From Zopfochytrium polystomum (lineage: Eukaryota; Chytridiomycota; Chytridiomycetes; Chytridiales; Chytridiaceae), in NCBI GenBank assembly GCA_025765615.1, contig JAIVFJ010000094.1:186001-250000 (forward strand): a DNA stretch of 64,000 bases. Reading direction: 5' to 3'. Shown piece after piece: positions 33,716 to 43,798 of the stretch (positions within the stretch are counted from its first letter, which is position 1; every line of letters begins with the position of its first letter). Under the pieces are notes generated by a model, which made no database searches, was not told the DNA's origin, and worked only from the letters and a program-made list of their open reading frames with translations. A program made the position numbers and the translations under genes.

Positions 33716-33868
33716 TTTAAATATTCTTCAAATAGTGGATTATCTGATTGGGTGAATAAAATAAAAAACGATAATGACAACACTATAAGTACAGATATGA
33801 AAAAAGTATTTAATGAAGCTTATAGAAAAATTAGTAAACCAATGAAACGAAAGTTATTTATAAACTGA
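33716..33868 (+). pseudogene. Gene remnant, 50 codons, no start
   Basis: An open stretch with coding character but no ATG at its start; it contains TDMKKVFNEAYRKISKPMK and ends with TGA. It is probably the 3' remnant of a deleted viral gene. Confidence 0.3.
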
Positions 33869-33895
33869 AAGTAAAGGAGTAAGTGTTTAGTGAAA

Positions 33896-34186
33896 ATGCA
33901 ACAGTTACCACTTGAAATATGTTACATTATTCATTCGTACATTAGTGACATTGATACACTTATCAATTTCGAGAAAGGTACAAAGTTACGTATTAAACGA
34001 CAAAAGGTGAAAGGAACTAATCTGGAAACTACAAAAAAGATATGGTTTGAAAATTTTCAGGATTCAATGTGTTGGGAATGCATTTTAAACATACGCATTT
34101 CAGATTTGAAACGTGTACGCATATATAAATATTACAATATCTTTTCCAAACATTTTATCCATACAGGACATATCATAGAGTGGTAA
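33896..34186 (+). CDS. Short F-box-like protein
   Basis: About 96 aa. The N-terminal LPLEICYIIHSYISDIDTLI matches the short F-box-like pattern LP-x-E-I-x(2)-I-x(2)-Y-I seen in seven or more block B proteins. The remainder has a CWEC pair and basic residues. F-box proteins bind Skp1 and recruit targets to SCF ubiquitin ligases, and giant viruses carry many. A perfect GGTCACGTGACC palindrome lies 7 bp past the stop. Confidence 0.5.
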   Translation: MQQLPLEICYIIHSYISDIDTLINFEKGTKLRIKRQKVKGTNLETTKKIWFENFQDSMCWECILNIRISDLKRVRIYKYYNIFSKHFIHTGHIIEW

Positions 34187-34192
34187 TGGAAA

Positions 34193-34310
34193 GGTCACGT
34201 GACCTGTTATCTAACATTTTGTAGATAATGTTTGCGTTCAGAATCATTTTGAAAGGTCACGAGACTTGCTAGCTAACATTTGTGTTCAGAACCATTACAG
34301 TCACGTGACT
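34193..34310. repeat. Imperfect tandem repeat with CACGTG palindromes
   Basis: Two diverged copies of an about 60-bp unit (GGTCACG-GAC ... CTAACATTT ... GTTCAGAA-CATT). The first carries GGTCACGTGACC (34193-34204), and a further AGTCACGTGACT is at 34299-34310. Confidence 0.55.
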
Positions 34311-34366
34311 TGCGTAAAGAAAACATTAATTTGAACGGTCATCATCCAATTCTGTGTAACGAAACG

Positions 34367-34654
34367 TCAAAACACTTTACGACAAAAGCAATTAGAAATT
34401 AAACGACCAGAAAAATTATAATATGACTTCATCAGCATCATATATTTCTCAGATCCTTCTATAGGAATAACGACCCAATTTTGCCACATATCAGGATCTC
34501 TTTCATACAATATGATCTCAGGAAACGGTTTTAGATCAGGTAATACTAATTTTCTTTTACGAACGACATTAATAACTTTCTGAAAAATTATCAGTGTATC
34601 TATGTCTGTAATTTTATCTAAAATATTCAATAGTATTTCGTTTGGAAGTTTCAT
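34367..34654 (-). CDS. Short F-box-like protein
   Basis: 95 aa with N-terminal LPNEILLNILDKITDIDTLI, the F-box-like pattern of this family. The downstream part has a basic stretch (VVRKRKLVL) and a short C-terminal CFCRK. Function by similarity would be an SCF adaptor; the body is too short for a known substrate-binding repeat. Confidence 0.5.
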   Translation of the reverse strand: MKLPNEILLNILDKITDIDTLIIFQKVINVVRKRKLVLPDLKPFPEIILYERDPDMWQNWVVIPIEGSEKYMMLMKSYYNFSGRLISNCFCRKVF

Positions 34655-34677
34655 AAATTAACTTTCAAAAGAATTTT

Positions 34678-36090
34678 TTAAGTGAAACTTGTAAAAGCAA
34701 AGTTACCAGTTGTTGAGAAATAAGTAGTAGATATTGTTTTCAAAGGGGAACTGTAAAAATGACGGCCAGGAACTTCACCTCCGGATGTTTGGTTCATTCT
34801 GGTTTCGGTCCAATTTATTGCATCAAACGAAGTTGCAACATATCCAGACGAGTCATTTGATGTAACAACAAACATGCCTAAATCTTGAGCCCAAAGTATA
34901 TTAAAGTAATTTGTGGAGGATGAAAAAACACTTCTTTCAGTAAATGTGACGCCATCAGAACTTGTCAAAACATAAGCGCTACTGTAACCTACTGCACAAA
35001 ACAAGGATAATTCTGGAGACCATGCAATAGCATAATACTGTCGCTGGGTTGGAATAGATCTCTCAGTCCACGTAACACCATCTGAACTTGTCAGAACAAC
35101 AGCAGCATCAGTACATACTGCACAAAATAATGATAACTCAGAGCTCCAACAAATCCATCTAAAGGCTCTTATATTGGTAATCGAACGTTGAGTAAAATTT
35201 ATCCCATCAGTGCTTGTTAAAACACCATTCGTACCCCCATCCGAAACAATAGCGAATAATTTGAGGTCAGAACTCCAACATATCGAACGCCAGGAATTTG
35301 AAGACGGAAGAGAACTTTCAGTAAATGTGATTCCATCCGAACTTGTCAGAACATTTGCTGAATTATCACTTGGAGCACAAAACAATGATAATTCTGCAGA
35401 CCATGCAATGGAATAAAAAAAACGAGAATTTGGAATCGATCTTTCAACCCAATTTATAGCATCATTGCTTGTCATAGCTACAGCAGCATTTGTACAAACA
35501 GCACAAAAAATACCAAGTTCTGGACTAAAAGTAACAGCAGACCAATATCTTGCATTAGGAATCGTTCTAGAAGCCATCTTGAAATTTTTGAGTCCTTGAT
35601 TCTGATTTCTATAGAAAGTTGTTTGTAATTGTTTTGGAATTGTTGGATTTGAAGTGGTTGCAACAATACGCACTGATTCACCGGGATCAAGACGAGCAAC
35701 ACCCCCTGAAGTGTTTGAAGAGCCCATTTTAATGATAACACTTGTGTTAAAGTTACCAGAAGTGCCTCCTAAATTTGTGATAGTAACATTGTTACCTGCT
35801 GAAAGACTTGCTGGAAGGTATAGAAACGTATTAGAAGTTTGACCTTTTACAACGACATTTGTTGGAGATGTGAATGAAAGTGAACTACTGGAAGAAACTG
35901 TAACAGTAGCATTAGAACCACCACCTGAAATAGTAGCTCCAGCTTGCAAAAAGTTTGTAGCATTGAGAGAGCCATTTACATCAAGGGCATAAGCAGGGGC
36001 AGTGGTATTGATGCCAAGATTTCCATTTGTGAATCTGACACAAGCATTCATAAGAGAGAAACTGAGATTACTGGCAGAAGCCAACGACAT
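34678..36090 (-). CDS. Fibre-like protein with BNR/propeller-type repeats, copy 1
   Basis: A 470-aa intact ORF. Residues about 15-45 (GNLGINTTAPAYALDVNGS) match the tail-fibre/collar motif G-x-G-I-N-T-T-x-P-x-Y-x-L-D-V-x-G of phage and giant-virus fibre proteins. After a Gly/Ser/Thr-rich beta region come about six repeats of 40-50 residues with the pattern WSPEL-x-LFCAV ... VLTSSDGVTWTERS. These resemble BNR/sialidase-like propeller blades. It is a likely virion surface or host-recognition protein; enzymatic activity is not implied because no sialidase catalytic set is evident. Paralogues are at 37441-38865 and 40825-42262. Confidence 0.65.
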   Translation of the reverse strand: MSLASASNLSFSLMNACVRFTNGNLGINTTAPAYALDVNGSLNATNFLQAGATISGGGSNATVTVSSSSSLSFTSPTNVVVKGQTSNTFLYLPASLSAGNNVTITNLGGTSGNFNTSVIIKMGSSNTSGGVARLDPGESVRIVATTSNPTIPKQLQTTFYRNQNQGLKNFKMASRTIPNARYWSAVTFSPELGIFCAVCTNAAVAMTSNDAINWVERSIPNSRFFYSIAWSAELSLFCAPSDNSANVLTSSDGITFTESSLPSSNSWRSICWSSDLKLFAIVSDGGTNGVLTSTDGINFTQRSITNIRAFRWICWSSELSLFCAVCTDAAVVLTSSDGVTWTERSIPTQRQYYAIAWSPELSLFCAVGYSSAYVLTSSDGVTFTERSVFSSSTNYFNILWAQDLGMFVVTSNDSSGYVATSFDAINWTETRMNQTSGGEVPGRHFYSSPLKTISTTYFSTTGNFAFTSFT

Positions 36091-36170
36091 TTCTTATTAC
36101 ATTGAGCATAGAAAATATTTGTGTCAAATCCATTTCTTTCTTAGACATTTTACATAAACATTTTGTACAA

Positions 36171-36283
36171 TGTTATGTAAAAGATTTCAAAAAATACAAG
36201 TAACATCACTTAACATCTATATCAAATGTTTTAGCTGCACATTTTATGTCACAATAAATTGGATGAATTGTTCTATTTCCAGG
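36171..36283. repeat. Truncated tandem copy of the RING gene 3' end
   Basis: Nearly identical to 36331-36443, the 3' end of the gene at 36365-37018. It encodes the last about 25 codons on the minus strand and then diverges. Confidence 0.75.
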
Positions 36284-36364
36284 TCTTTGTTATAGTTATG
36301 AAAATCTTCATCTCATTCAACCGTTTTAATGTTATGTAAAAGATTTAAAAAAATACAAATAACA

Positions 36365-37018
36365 TTACTTAATATCAATGTCAAACGTTTTTGCTGCACA
36401 TTTAATGTCACAATAAATTGGATGAATTGTTCTATTTCCAGGTGCCTTAGAACGATGTAAAGAATAAGCTAGACTACAAGCTTTACGAACGAAAACGTGA
36501 GTTGGAGTGATTTCATATTCTTGCAAGTAAAAGTCATATTCATCAGTAATTCGACGACATTCTTTCATAACTTCTTTTATTTCACAAGAAATGGAAAGTT
36601 CGGTGTGTCCCTGCATTTGAAGTTGAATGACCTTAAAAATGTCGAGTAATTTCAAAGCAACACGTTCATGAAACTTGTATGGTGTTTCATTCATGTAATA
36701 TTTGATTCCACTTGCAACATTGAATGCAATATATTCATTGTAATCCTTTAAAGTATCATAAATTAATTTATAGACATCTAATTTTTTCCATTCAGTACCA
36801 CAAAACCCACATCTATTTCCAACGCGTTTCCATGTATTAAAACAGCTTTGATGAGCTACATGCTTACAACACTGTGTCACATTCTTTTTTATTTTAGTCG
36901 GTATTGTAGTATAACATATGTAGCATTCATGTTCTCCAGTGTGTTTGGAGCACGACTCCTTTCCACATTCTTGATCTTTCCTGGGACCTCGTTTAAATGT
37001 GTAAGAACAAATGTTCAT
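36365..37018 (-). CDS. RING-variant protein with extra N-terminal zinc cluster
   Basis: 217 aa. Residues 1-27 contain a C...CG...C...H cluster (ECGKESCSKH). A RING-CH-like domain follows (CYICYTTI, TQCCKHVAHQSCFNTW, CGFCGTEW). A helical region comes next, then a C-terminal segment with two more cysteines (YCDIKC). It is a longer paralogue of 32248-32646, and the N-terminal cluster recurs in the remnant at 53468-53794. Putative E3 ubiquitin ligase. Its 3' end is partly duplicated just downstream. Confidence 0.6.
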   Translation of the reverse strand: MNICSYTFKRGPRKDQECGKESCSKHTGEHECYICYTTIPTKIKKNVTQCCKHVAHQSCFNTWKRVGNRCGFCGTEWKKLDVYKLIYDTLKDYNEYIAFNVASGIKYYMNETPYKFHERVALKLLDIFKVIQLQMQGHTELSISCEIKEVMKECRRITDEYDFYLQEYEITPTHVFVRKACSLAYSLHRSKAPGNRTIHPIYCDIKCAAKTFDIDIK

Positions 37019-37043
37019 TTCTGTTACAACAAAATATATTTCA

Positions 37044-37406
37044 TTATAAATTCAATTTTTCAGTATCAACCATTTTTACAAATACTTTTAAACCAATACG
37101 TTTGGCTGTTTCAATCATATTTTTTGTACCTTTACTTTGTCCATTCCAAATAGCAATTAAGGCGTCTGCGTTTTCAGCCATAATTTGATTTCTAATTGGA
37201 CCAGCACTTTTACCATGTTTCGACCAATTTGCATTATACACTTCATATTTTATGTTATAATCACGTGCATATTTTTCTCCCAGAGCATCGACACCTGAAG
37301 CACCACCAGACAAGATTAAATCTATGTCAAATTGACTTTCTTGGATTGCATTTTTAACAATCTCATAGTCATAAAAGTCACGTCCTCCAGCTATTATAAC
37401 TTTCAT
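37044..37406 (-). CDS. DUF2493 / SLOG-fold (YspA-like) protein
   Basis: About 120 aa from ATG 37406 (an upstream in-frame ATG at 37457 overlaps the next gene and is less likely). MKVIIAGGRDF, then LILSGGASGVDALGEKYA, then KSAGPIRNQIMAENADALIA are the hallmark segments of the DUF2493/YspA branch of the SLOG Rossmann-like superfamily. The GGRDF and SGGASGVD loops would bind a nucleotide or nucleotide-derived ligand. These proteins are common in phages and giant viruses. A role in sensing or processing nucleotide signals is inferred from the superfamily. Confidence 0.8.
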   Translation of the reverse strand: MKVIIAGGRDFYDYEIVKNAIQESQFDIDLILSGGASGVDALGEKYARDYNIKYEVYNANWSKHGKSAGPIRNQIMAENADALIAIWNGQSKGTKNMIETAKRIGLKVFVKMVDTEKLNL

Positions 37407-37440
37407 ATACAAGACATGAAATGAATCTTTTTTCATTTTT

Positions 37441-38865
37441 TCATAGTGTAACAGCATACAATGTCGTGCCAGAATTTGTTAACAAGATTGTGTTAAGCTG
37501 AGGCGACCAAGCTGAGGGGTTTTTGGTTGTGCCTGTCGCAACGCTAGCACTAACTGTATTAAAGTTAATACCATCATAAGAGTAACCAATTGAACCAGAT
37601 GTATATGGAAAGCCTATCACAATGTTTTTTTCTGGTAAATACATTAAATTAAATATGTTTGATGGTTGTAATGTTGTATAGTCATAATTTGAAAGTCCTA
37701 CAACCATAACTTGCATGTGATTTGATGACCCAGGGTATAACATAGCCGTTTTGGATGGAAAATAACAACCAGTTCCAATTCGAGTAGTATAATTAGAACT
37801 GTTTGTCAAAGCAGTACCAGAAGCTCCACTCCATGAATTAGTTCCAACGACATGATAGAAAAGAGTTCCAGATCCTGACACATAATAGATTCGAGAATTA
37901 GAAGGAGCCCATATACCAGAATATAATTGAGATGTTGTTGTAGTGATTTGATTATTCCAATTTATTCCGTCCACACTTGACGCCAAAGTAGTCCCTCCAC
38001 TATTGTAATATAAAGCACACCCAAATGTCTTAATTTCAGGACACCAAACAACAGATGTCATGTAACCCGCAGCTCCTATAGCAATGGTATTGGTCCAGTT
38101 TATGGCGTCCGAGGAATATGCAACATACATGGATGACGATGTGTTGTAATACCAAAAGAATCTATTCAATTCAGGGACCCATAAAATAATTGGATCAGAC
38201 GATGTAATGGCATAACCTCTATTGGTTTCAACAAAATTTATTCCATCATTTGAAATTGCAGAATATCCTTCGTCTGAAACAGCAACAAAAAGACCAAGAC
38301 TTGGGCTCCACGCAGCACTTGTATAGGTCTTTGTTAACGTAATGGTTTTAGTTTTAATCCCAATACCAGTTGTCCTGTTAAGTGTAACTCGATAATCATA
38401 TGGACTGCCGATAGTGTTTTTTAAAGCAATAAGTCTAGCATGATCTCCTTTGCGCAACATACAAAGAGAACCAACAGTGGTCGACGAGCCTAATGCAACA
38501 TAAACATTTGTATTCGTAGAAGTACTTCCAGTGTTGTGAATTGTAAATGAAAGTCCAGAAGTCACATTTGTTGGAAGAATGACTTTACTTCCATTGTAAA
38601 CGACCAGATCAGTGGGACCTGTGATAGAAACAGAAGTTGTTGTATTGACAGTAGTAACAGAATTGGAAGCACCACCAGAAAGCACGCTTCCATTTAATAG
38701 AATATTACCAGACAAATTAACAGAACCATTAATATCCAAGTTGTAACTTGGACTTGTAGAAAGGATTCCAACATTACCTGAACTTGTGAATCTAAAATAT
38801 TTATTCAAAGTTGAGAAACTTAAATTTCCGGAACTAGATAGAACCATTCTTGTTACTTTACACAA
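37441..38865 (-). CDS. Fibre-like protein with BNR/propeller-type repeats, copy 2
   Basis: 474 aa, intact. The N-terminal segment (GNVGILSTSPSYNLDINGSV) carries the fibre motif. The following beta-rich Ser/Thr/Asn region and the repeated WSPSLGLFVAVS ... SNDGINF blades parallel copy 1, but the blades are more diverged. The same genomic strand and spacing suggest old tandem duplication around the RING and SLOG genes. Probably a virion surface protein. Confidence 0.6.
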   Translation of the reverse strand: MCKVTRMVLSSSGNLSFSTLNKYFRFTSSGNVGILSTSPSYNLDINGSVNLSGNILLNGSVLSGGASNSVTTVNTTTSVSITGPTDLVVYNGSKVILPTNVTSGLSFTIHNTGSTSTNTNVYVALGSSTTVGSLCMLRKGDHARLIALKNTIGSPYDYRVTLNRTTGIGIKTKTITLTKTYTSAAWSPSLGLFVAVSDEGYSAISNDGINFVETNRGYAITSSDPIILWVPELNRFFWYYNTSSSMYVAYSSDAINWTNTIAIGAAGYMTSVVWCPEIKTFGCALYYNSGGTTLASSVDGINWNNQITTTTSQLYSGIWAPSNSRIYYVSGSGTLFYHVVGTNSWSGASGTALTNSSNYTTRIGTGCYFPSKTAMLYPGSSNHMQVMVVGLSNYDYTTLQPSNIFNLMYLPEKNIVIGFPYTSGSIGYSYDGINFNTVSASVATGTTKNPSAWSPQLNTILLTNSGTTLYAVTL

Positions 38866-38903
38866 ACAATAAATTTTCAGGTAAATGAAGCTGAAAATGA
38901 TAC

Positions 38904-39176
38904 TCAGTTTACAAGAAATGATTCCAACGAACCTTCAGTTTCATGTATCTTATTTTTCTTTAACGCGCGTATTTTGTCTTTGTATCGTTTAGTGTATTCG
39001 TATTCTTTATCTTGATGCTGAATTCCATAAAGTGCTCTGGAGACTTTACCTGAATCTTCATCTCTTAATTTAGAATATCTCTCCCTTACTATCAAGTATA
39101 TCCTCATAAAATCTCTAAGTGAAGAATTGTTTAATTTGTCTACAATATCAGCATCTAACATCTTAATGTTCACCAT
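38904..39176 (-). CDS. Small helical charged protein
   Basis: 90 aa, helical, rich in Lys/Glu/Asp (KEYEYTKRYKDKIRALKKNK). No motif recognised. It is divergent from the Bro-like gene, with about 70 bp between starts. Confidence 0.4.
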   Translation of the reverse strand: MVNIKMLDADIVDKLNNSSLRDFMRIYLIVRERYSKLRDEDSGKVSRALYGIQHQDKEYEYTKRYKDKIRALKKNKIHETEGSLESFLVN

Positions 39177-39248
39177 TTTTTTCTTTAAATAAAACAGACG
39201 CGCGTTTGTATTTAAAAATAAAAATAGGTATTATGTATAAAACAACAC

Positions 39249-40779
39249 ATGACCTTATCTAATACAATTTTAGCAAAAGAATTTCAAGGAATGAATATTC
39301 AAGTCTATGGAACACTTGACGATCCACTCTTTAAAGCAAAAGACATTGGTGATTTACTTGGATTGACAGATGTGAGAAAAACGCTTGAGAATTTTGATGA
39401 AGAGGATAGGAAGATTATTCCTCACCTAGATTCCAGAAATGTATCACAACCAACAAACATGTTGACAGAACAGGGTTTATATAAATTGCTTATGATTTCT
39501 CGAAAACCAATTGCAAAAGAATTTCAAAAATGGGTTTTCAGCGTCATTAAAGAAATTCGATTGAAAGGTCGTTACGATCTTGAAGAACAACTTCGTAAAA
39601 AAGAACTATAACACCTGGAAGAACTCAAAAAGAAAGAACACGAAGCTGAAAGAAAACGTCAAGAAATTCAAGAAGAACTAAAAAAGAAAGAACTGGAAGC
39701 GAAAGAATTAGAACGTCAAAAGCAAGAAGCAGAAAAGAAAGAAAAAGAAGCACAAGAAGAACTAGAAAGGAAAAAAAGCTGAACTAGAAGCTTTAATGAC
39801 AGAAGTTCCATATGAAGAAGCAAAAAAACGAGGAAATGTTTATGTTATTAAAGTAGATGATGAATTTTTATATAAGATTGGAACTACTGTGAATGATCCA
39901 AGAACACGTTTGTCACATTTGAACACTGGAAGTACACATAAACATGAACTGATTTTTAATTTCAAATGTGTGAATGGACCTTCATTAGAAAAGTTTGTTC
40001 ACGATGCTTTATCAAAGTATCGACCTGATATGAATAAAGAATTTTTCAATTGTAATGTAAATCATATGACTAATGTAATTAAAGTGTCAGGGATAATACA
40101 TAATGTATTGAAAAGCAGTAATCAAACGATAACAATGGATGATCTTATTTACAAATGTGTGGAAAAGTTGTGTGATGAATCACCTGATTTAAACCAACAT
40201 TTCAAGAAGTACAAATTAGTACCAATCATGACAGAACCAATTGCAATTGAAGAATGGGTCAAAGAAAATATAGAATGGAAACCAAGTGTAAAACTTTTTT
40301 TGAAAGATGTTTGCAATAAATACTCAGAAGATAATAATGTAAACTTTGAAACAAATATGCAAATGCAATGCGCGTTCAAACAGGAAGTTACAACTGTATT
40401 AAACAAACTATATCCTGGGCGCAACATAAAAATAGAATATTCAAAAAATAATAGTGGGCGTTTTTGGAGAAATGTGCAGTTAAAGTCAGCACCTCAACCA
40501 CAAGTATTTTACCAGAATATAACACCAATAACACAAGCGAATCCTCTGGATGTCTGGGTGAGAAATCATTTAGAATGGAGTCAAGGGACAGTCACAAAAA
40601 TACAAGATATAATAAAAGAATATACAACAGAATGTAAAACAAAATTTACTACACGAGAACAAGGTGATTTTCGACATAGAGTCACTTTCATATTAAAACA
40701 AATGTATCCAGACAAAAATATAAAAGTTGGAAAATTTGTGTCATGTGGAAGAGAATTTAGACATATTAAATTGAAATGA
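39249..40779 (+). pseudogene. Bro-N / coiled-coil / T5orf172 protein, disrupted
   Basis: The first 120 codons form a Bro-N (KilA-N-related) DNA-binding domain (FKAKDIGDLLGLTDVRKTL, TEQGLYKLLMIS). An in-frame TAA at 39609-39611 is followed in the same frame by a Lys/Glu coiled coil. A run of seven A near 39772 then shifts the frame into a T5orf172 GIY-YIG-type domain (VYVIKVDDEFLYKIGTTVNDP...R), open from 39796 to 40779. The C-terminal part has two copies of an about 80-residue module (EEWVKENIEW ... NVQLK and DVWVRNHLEW ... HIKLK). This architecture is typical of giant-virus and baculovirus Bro-related regulators. Two lesions, one nonsense and one A-run indel, break it. Confidence 0.75.
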
Positions 40780-40824
40780 AAGTATGAAATGACTATAATT
40801 TTATTCATTTCAAGTACGTACAAT

Positions 40825-42262
40825 TTAAGTGAAAGTAGTAAGGACATAATTGTTACTTGTCGAACCATCAGTGACAACAAATGCTAAAAGTTGAGGACTG
40901 TACTTTGCATAAAGCCCGTAACCAGTGGGTGTATTCAATTGAAGCCAATTTTTTCCGTCCGAACTTACATAAGTATAACCTCCAACTGCATAAAATGATT
41001 TATGATAAGAAGACCAAAAAACTGAACCAATGTAATTACTATTTGATTGAGTATAACCATAAGTCCATGTTCTTGCATCTTTAGAGTAATAAATAAAATA
41101 AGAGGAGGACGTTCCATTTCCACCAATATTAGTAGGAAAAGGGGAAGAACTCGATCCACCAACTGCACAAAAGAGTCTTAATTCAGGACTATAACAAAAG
41201 TCATTAATATAATTTGCCCCTGAACTTGATTCTGTAAATGTGATACCATCACTTGAAGTCAAAATGATCGTCGCAATATCAGTTGGAATTGCAACGAAAA
41301 TGCCAAGGTCTGCAGACCAAATAATACAATTATAAGCTCGTGAATTGGGAATAGATACAGAGCTCCATGTTACTGCATCTTTGGAGGTCATAACTATAGC
41401 CGAGCCCGAACAAACAGCACAAAACATTCCGAGCTCAGGCGACCAGCAGATACTTGTAAAATCATAATTCGTTGCAAGAGCAGTACTCTCGACCCAACTT
41501 GTTCCATTCGTTGAGGTCAAGACAATAGTACTAGATGCACCTGATCTAGCAACAGCACAAAATAATCCAAGTAGTGGAGACCATGCCATACTCGTCCACT
41601 TTCTTGTATTTGGAATTGAATACTCTGTCCACGTTTTGGAATCAGACGAGATCATGGCTTTTGCGTTTTGATTGTAAGAAAGCGCAGCGAAAATACCTAA
41701 TTCAGGACTCCATTCAATAGCTTTCCACAGATTCCCATTAACAGTAGATTGTGTGTATAAAAAATTAGGAGGCGAAACATTATAATTGATTTTTTGAAGA
41801 TTCCTAATAGAAGTAGGATTGGAAACAACAGGTGTTACAGAAATACTGTCTCCAACTGAAAGACGAGCAATAGAGCCATAAGTACTATTCATTTAACAAA
41901 ACACTAGAGTTGTTAAGTCCATAGTTTCCAACAGTTCCACCTAAATTATGAATATTAATAGTACTACCACTAGACCAAGAGGTAGGTAAAACAATATTGA
42001 GATTTCCAGACTGACCTTGAACGATGACATCACATCCCGAACTAGTCAAAGTTGCTGTTGTGTTGTACGTAACAACTGGATTTATAGGACTTGTAATAGT
42101 GAAAGTTGTACCATTTTTATACAAACTAGTAGCATTAATGTTACCAGAAACATCTAAAACATAAGCAGGACTTGTTGTATTGAGTCCAATGTTACCACCT
42201 GTAAAATAAAAGGTTTGATTTATACTTGAAAGCGAAGCATTAGCGTTCGTGCCTAAAACCAT
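40825..42262 (-). pseudogene. Fibre-like protein with BNR/propeller-type repeats, copy 3, one frameshift
   Basis: Pieces 42262-41885 and 41892-40825 join across a single frame change near 41888. The fibre motif (GNIGLNTTSPAYVLDVSGNI) is in the first piece. The second contains about six blades with WSPELGIFAAL ... SSDSKTWTEYS-type repeats. Total about 480 codons, the same length as the two intact paralogues. Confidence 0.65.
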
Positions 42263-42394
42263 ATTGTAATAATATGAGAAATAAATGTTTAGCTAAATTC
42301 ATCTAATTCTTTGAATTTCTTTGAATTTCTTTGAAAGAACGATAAACATAACATTCATGAATTCTATAAACAATGCAATAATTAAACGTACACA

Positions 42395-42790
42395 ATGTTG
42401 CCATTTGAACTATTCGAAACTATTTATAAATACTTGAATCTTGATGATAAAATGAATATGGAAAAAGCATTTAAACTTCCAAAAATTAGATACAAATTGA
42501 AAATAGATGAAAAGTGTTTCGATTGCATATCAAAAACATCAACAACGATATTCTCAAATTACATAGAGTTTAAATGGAACCGATATGAATTTGTGAGAAG
42601 TTTTGACGAAATGGAACAGGAATGGATTTTGAAACGAAAACGACTTATTGATGGTATAATGCCAAGAGTTATTGATAAACGTGTTATAAGATTTTTCCAC
42701 CTTCATTACGAGCTTTATCCAGCACATTTTGTGCTTTTCTTAGAAAATATGATCATTATTACAAATAATTATCGTTTAAAATACTTGTAA
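42395..42790 (+). CDS. Short F-box-like protein (subfamily with CFDCISKTST)
   Basis: 131 aa. N-terminal LPFELFETIYKYLNLDDKMN is F-box-like. The middle motif KCFDCISKTSTTIFSNYIEF is shared with the genes at 43799 and 44275, defining a subfamily of three adjacent copies. The CxxC could bind metal. Intact. Confidence 0.5.
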   Translation: MLPFELFETIYKYLNLDDKMNMEKAFKLPKIRYKLKIDEKCFDCISKTSTTIFSNYIEFKWNRYEFVRSFDEMEQEWILKRKRLIDGIMPRVIDKRVIRFFHLHYELYPAHFVLFLENMIIITNNYRLKYL

Positions 42791-42798
42791 TAACTTAA

Positions 42799-43728
42799 TC
42801 ATTTCTTTTTACGAGGAGTTCTTTGTTGCTCGACATGTGTAACTGTTGTTGAATCGAATTCGTCAACTGAACTATTATCTGAATTCGTGCTAAATTCATG
42901 CAATTCTTTAGATTTTGTGATAAATATATTATTTTCAATTATACGAATTTGTTCTTCGAGATCATTTATTTTATTGTTGATAGCATGTAAATCAACGAAA
43001 TGTTCGTTAGTATTCAATAGTGCGAAATTTTCTTCAAAATCAAATGCACTTTTGCGACATTTTCTATTTTCACTCAATTCTTTCTTAAGTTTCTCTCGCT
43101 TATTTTCTAATGATTCTATTATTTCATCTTTTTTAGATAACTGCTTTCTTTTTTCTCTAATTTTATGAGCTTGTTCTTGGAATTTATTAACCAACTTTTG
43201 TATTTTTTCAACAGTATTATATATATAAATCATGTGCAAAACTTCAATCATATGACCAAAAGAACTAAAATTTGGATCATCTCTTCTCAATTTGCATTCA
43301 TGAATGTATTTAATTCTATAGATAATACAATTTCGTAAATCAGTTAACAGTTTGCAATTAGTAATGATAGGAATTTGACTTACTTTTGTATTATCAAGAT
43401 TCAAATCAAAAACTTTTTGTATATTTCACCAATATTTTGTTTGAAAATCATATTAATGTCTGAAAATGACGATGCATTTGATTAACATAATTTTATTATA
43501 CAAATTGTTTTCAAACAACGAACCATATGGTATTACTTTATCATAATCACAAATGGATTTCTTAGTTTTTTTATGAATTTTGTGATATGTGGAATAAATG
43601 TTATCACATTCACTTTTAGTTAAATTTTTTAAGAAACTAGAAACAAACTTCTTAATTTCTGTGTAATACATATGATTATCCATAATTGATTTAGCCCAAT
43701 TCTTTGCAGAAATTTCAAGAAAACTCAT
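42799..43728 (-). pseudogene. Coiled-coil protein, family member 2, frameshifted
   Basis: Open pieces 43728-43453 and 43404-42799 are separated by a frame disruption. The second piece parallels the intact gene at 32844-33620 (helical core, then a long coiled coil) and ends with a basic tail (QQRTPRKKK). Confidence 0.5.
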
Positions 43729-43798
43729 ATATTATGTTAGTAAAAAATATTCTTGTAACGACACTTGTAAGTTAATTTAAACGTGCTTAAGAATAACG

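Noticed and set aside
34678..36090. Bacteriophage origin of the fibre-like genes
   Set aside because: The fibre-head motif occurs in phages, but the neighbours (D5, RING, F-box-like, Bro-N/T5orf172) are eukaryotic-virus genes.
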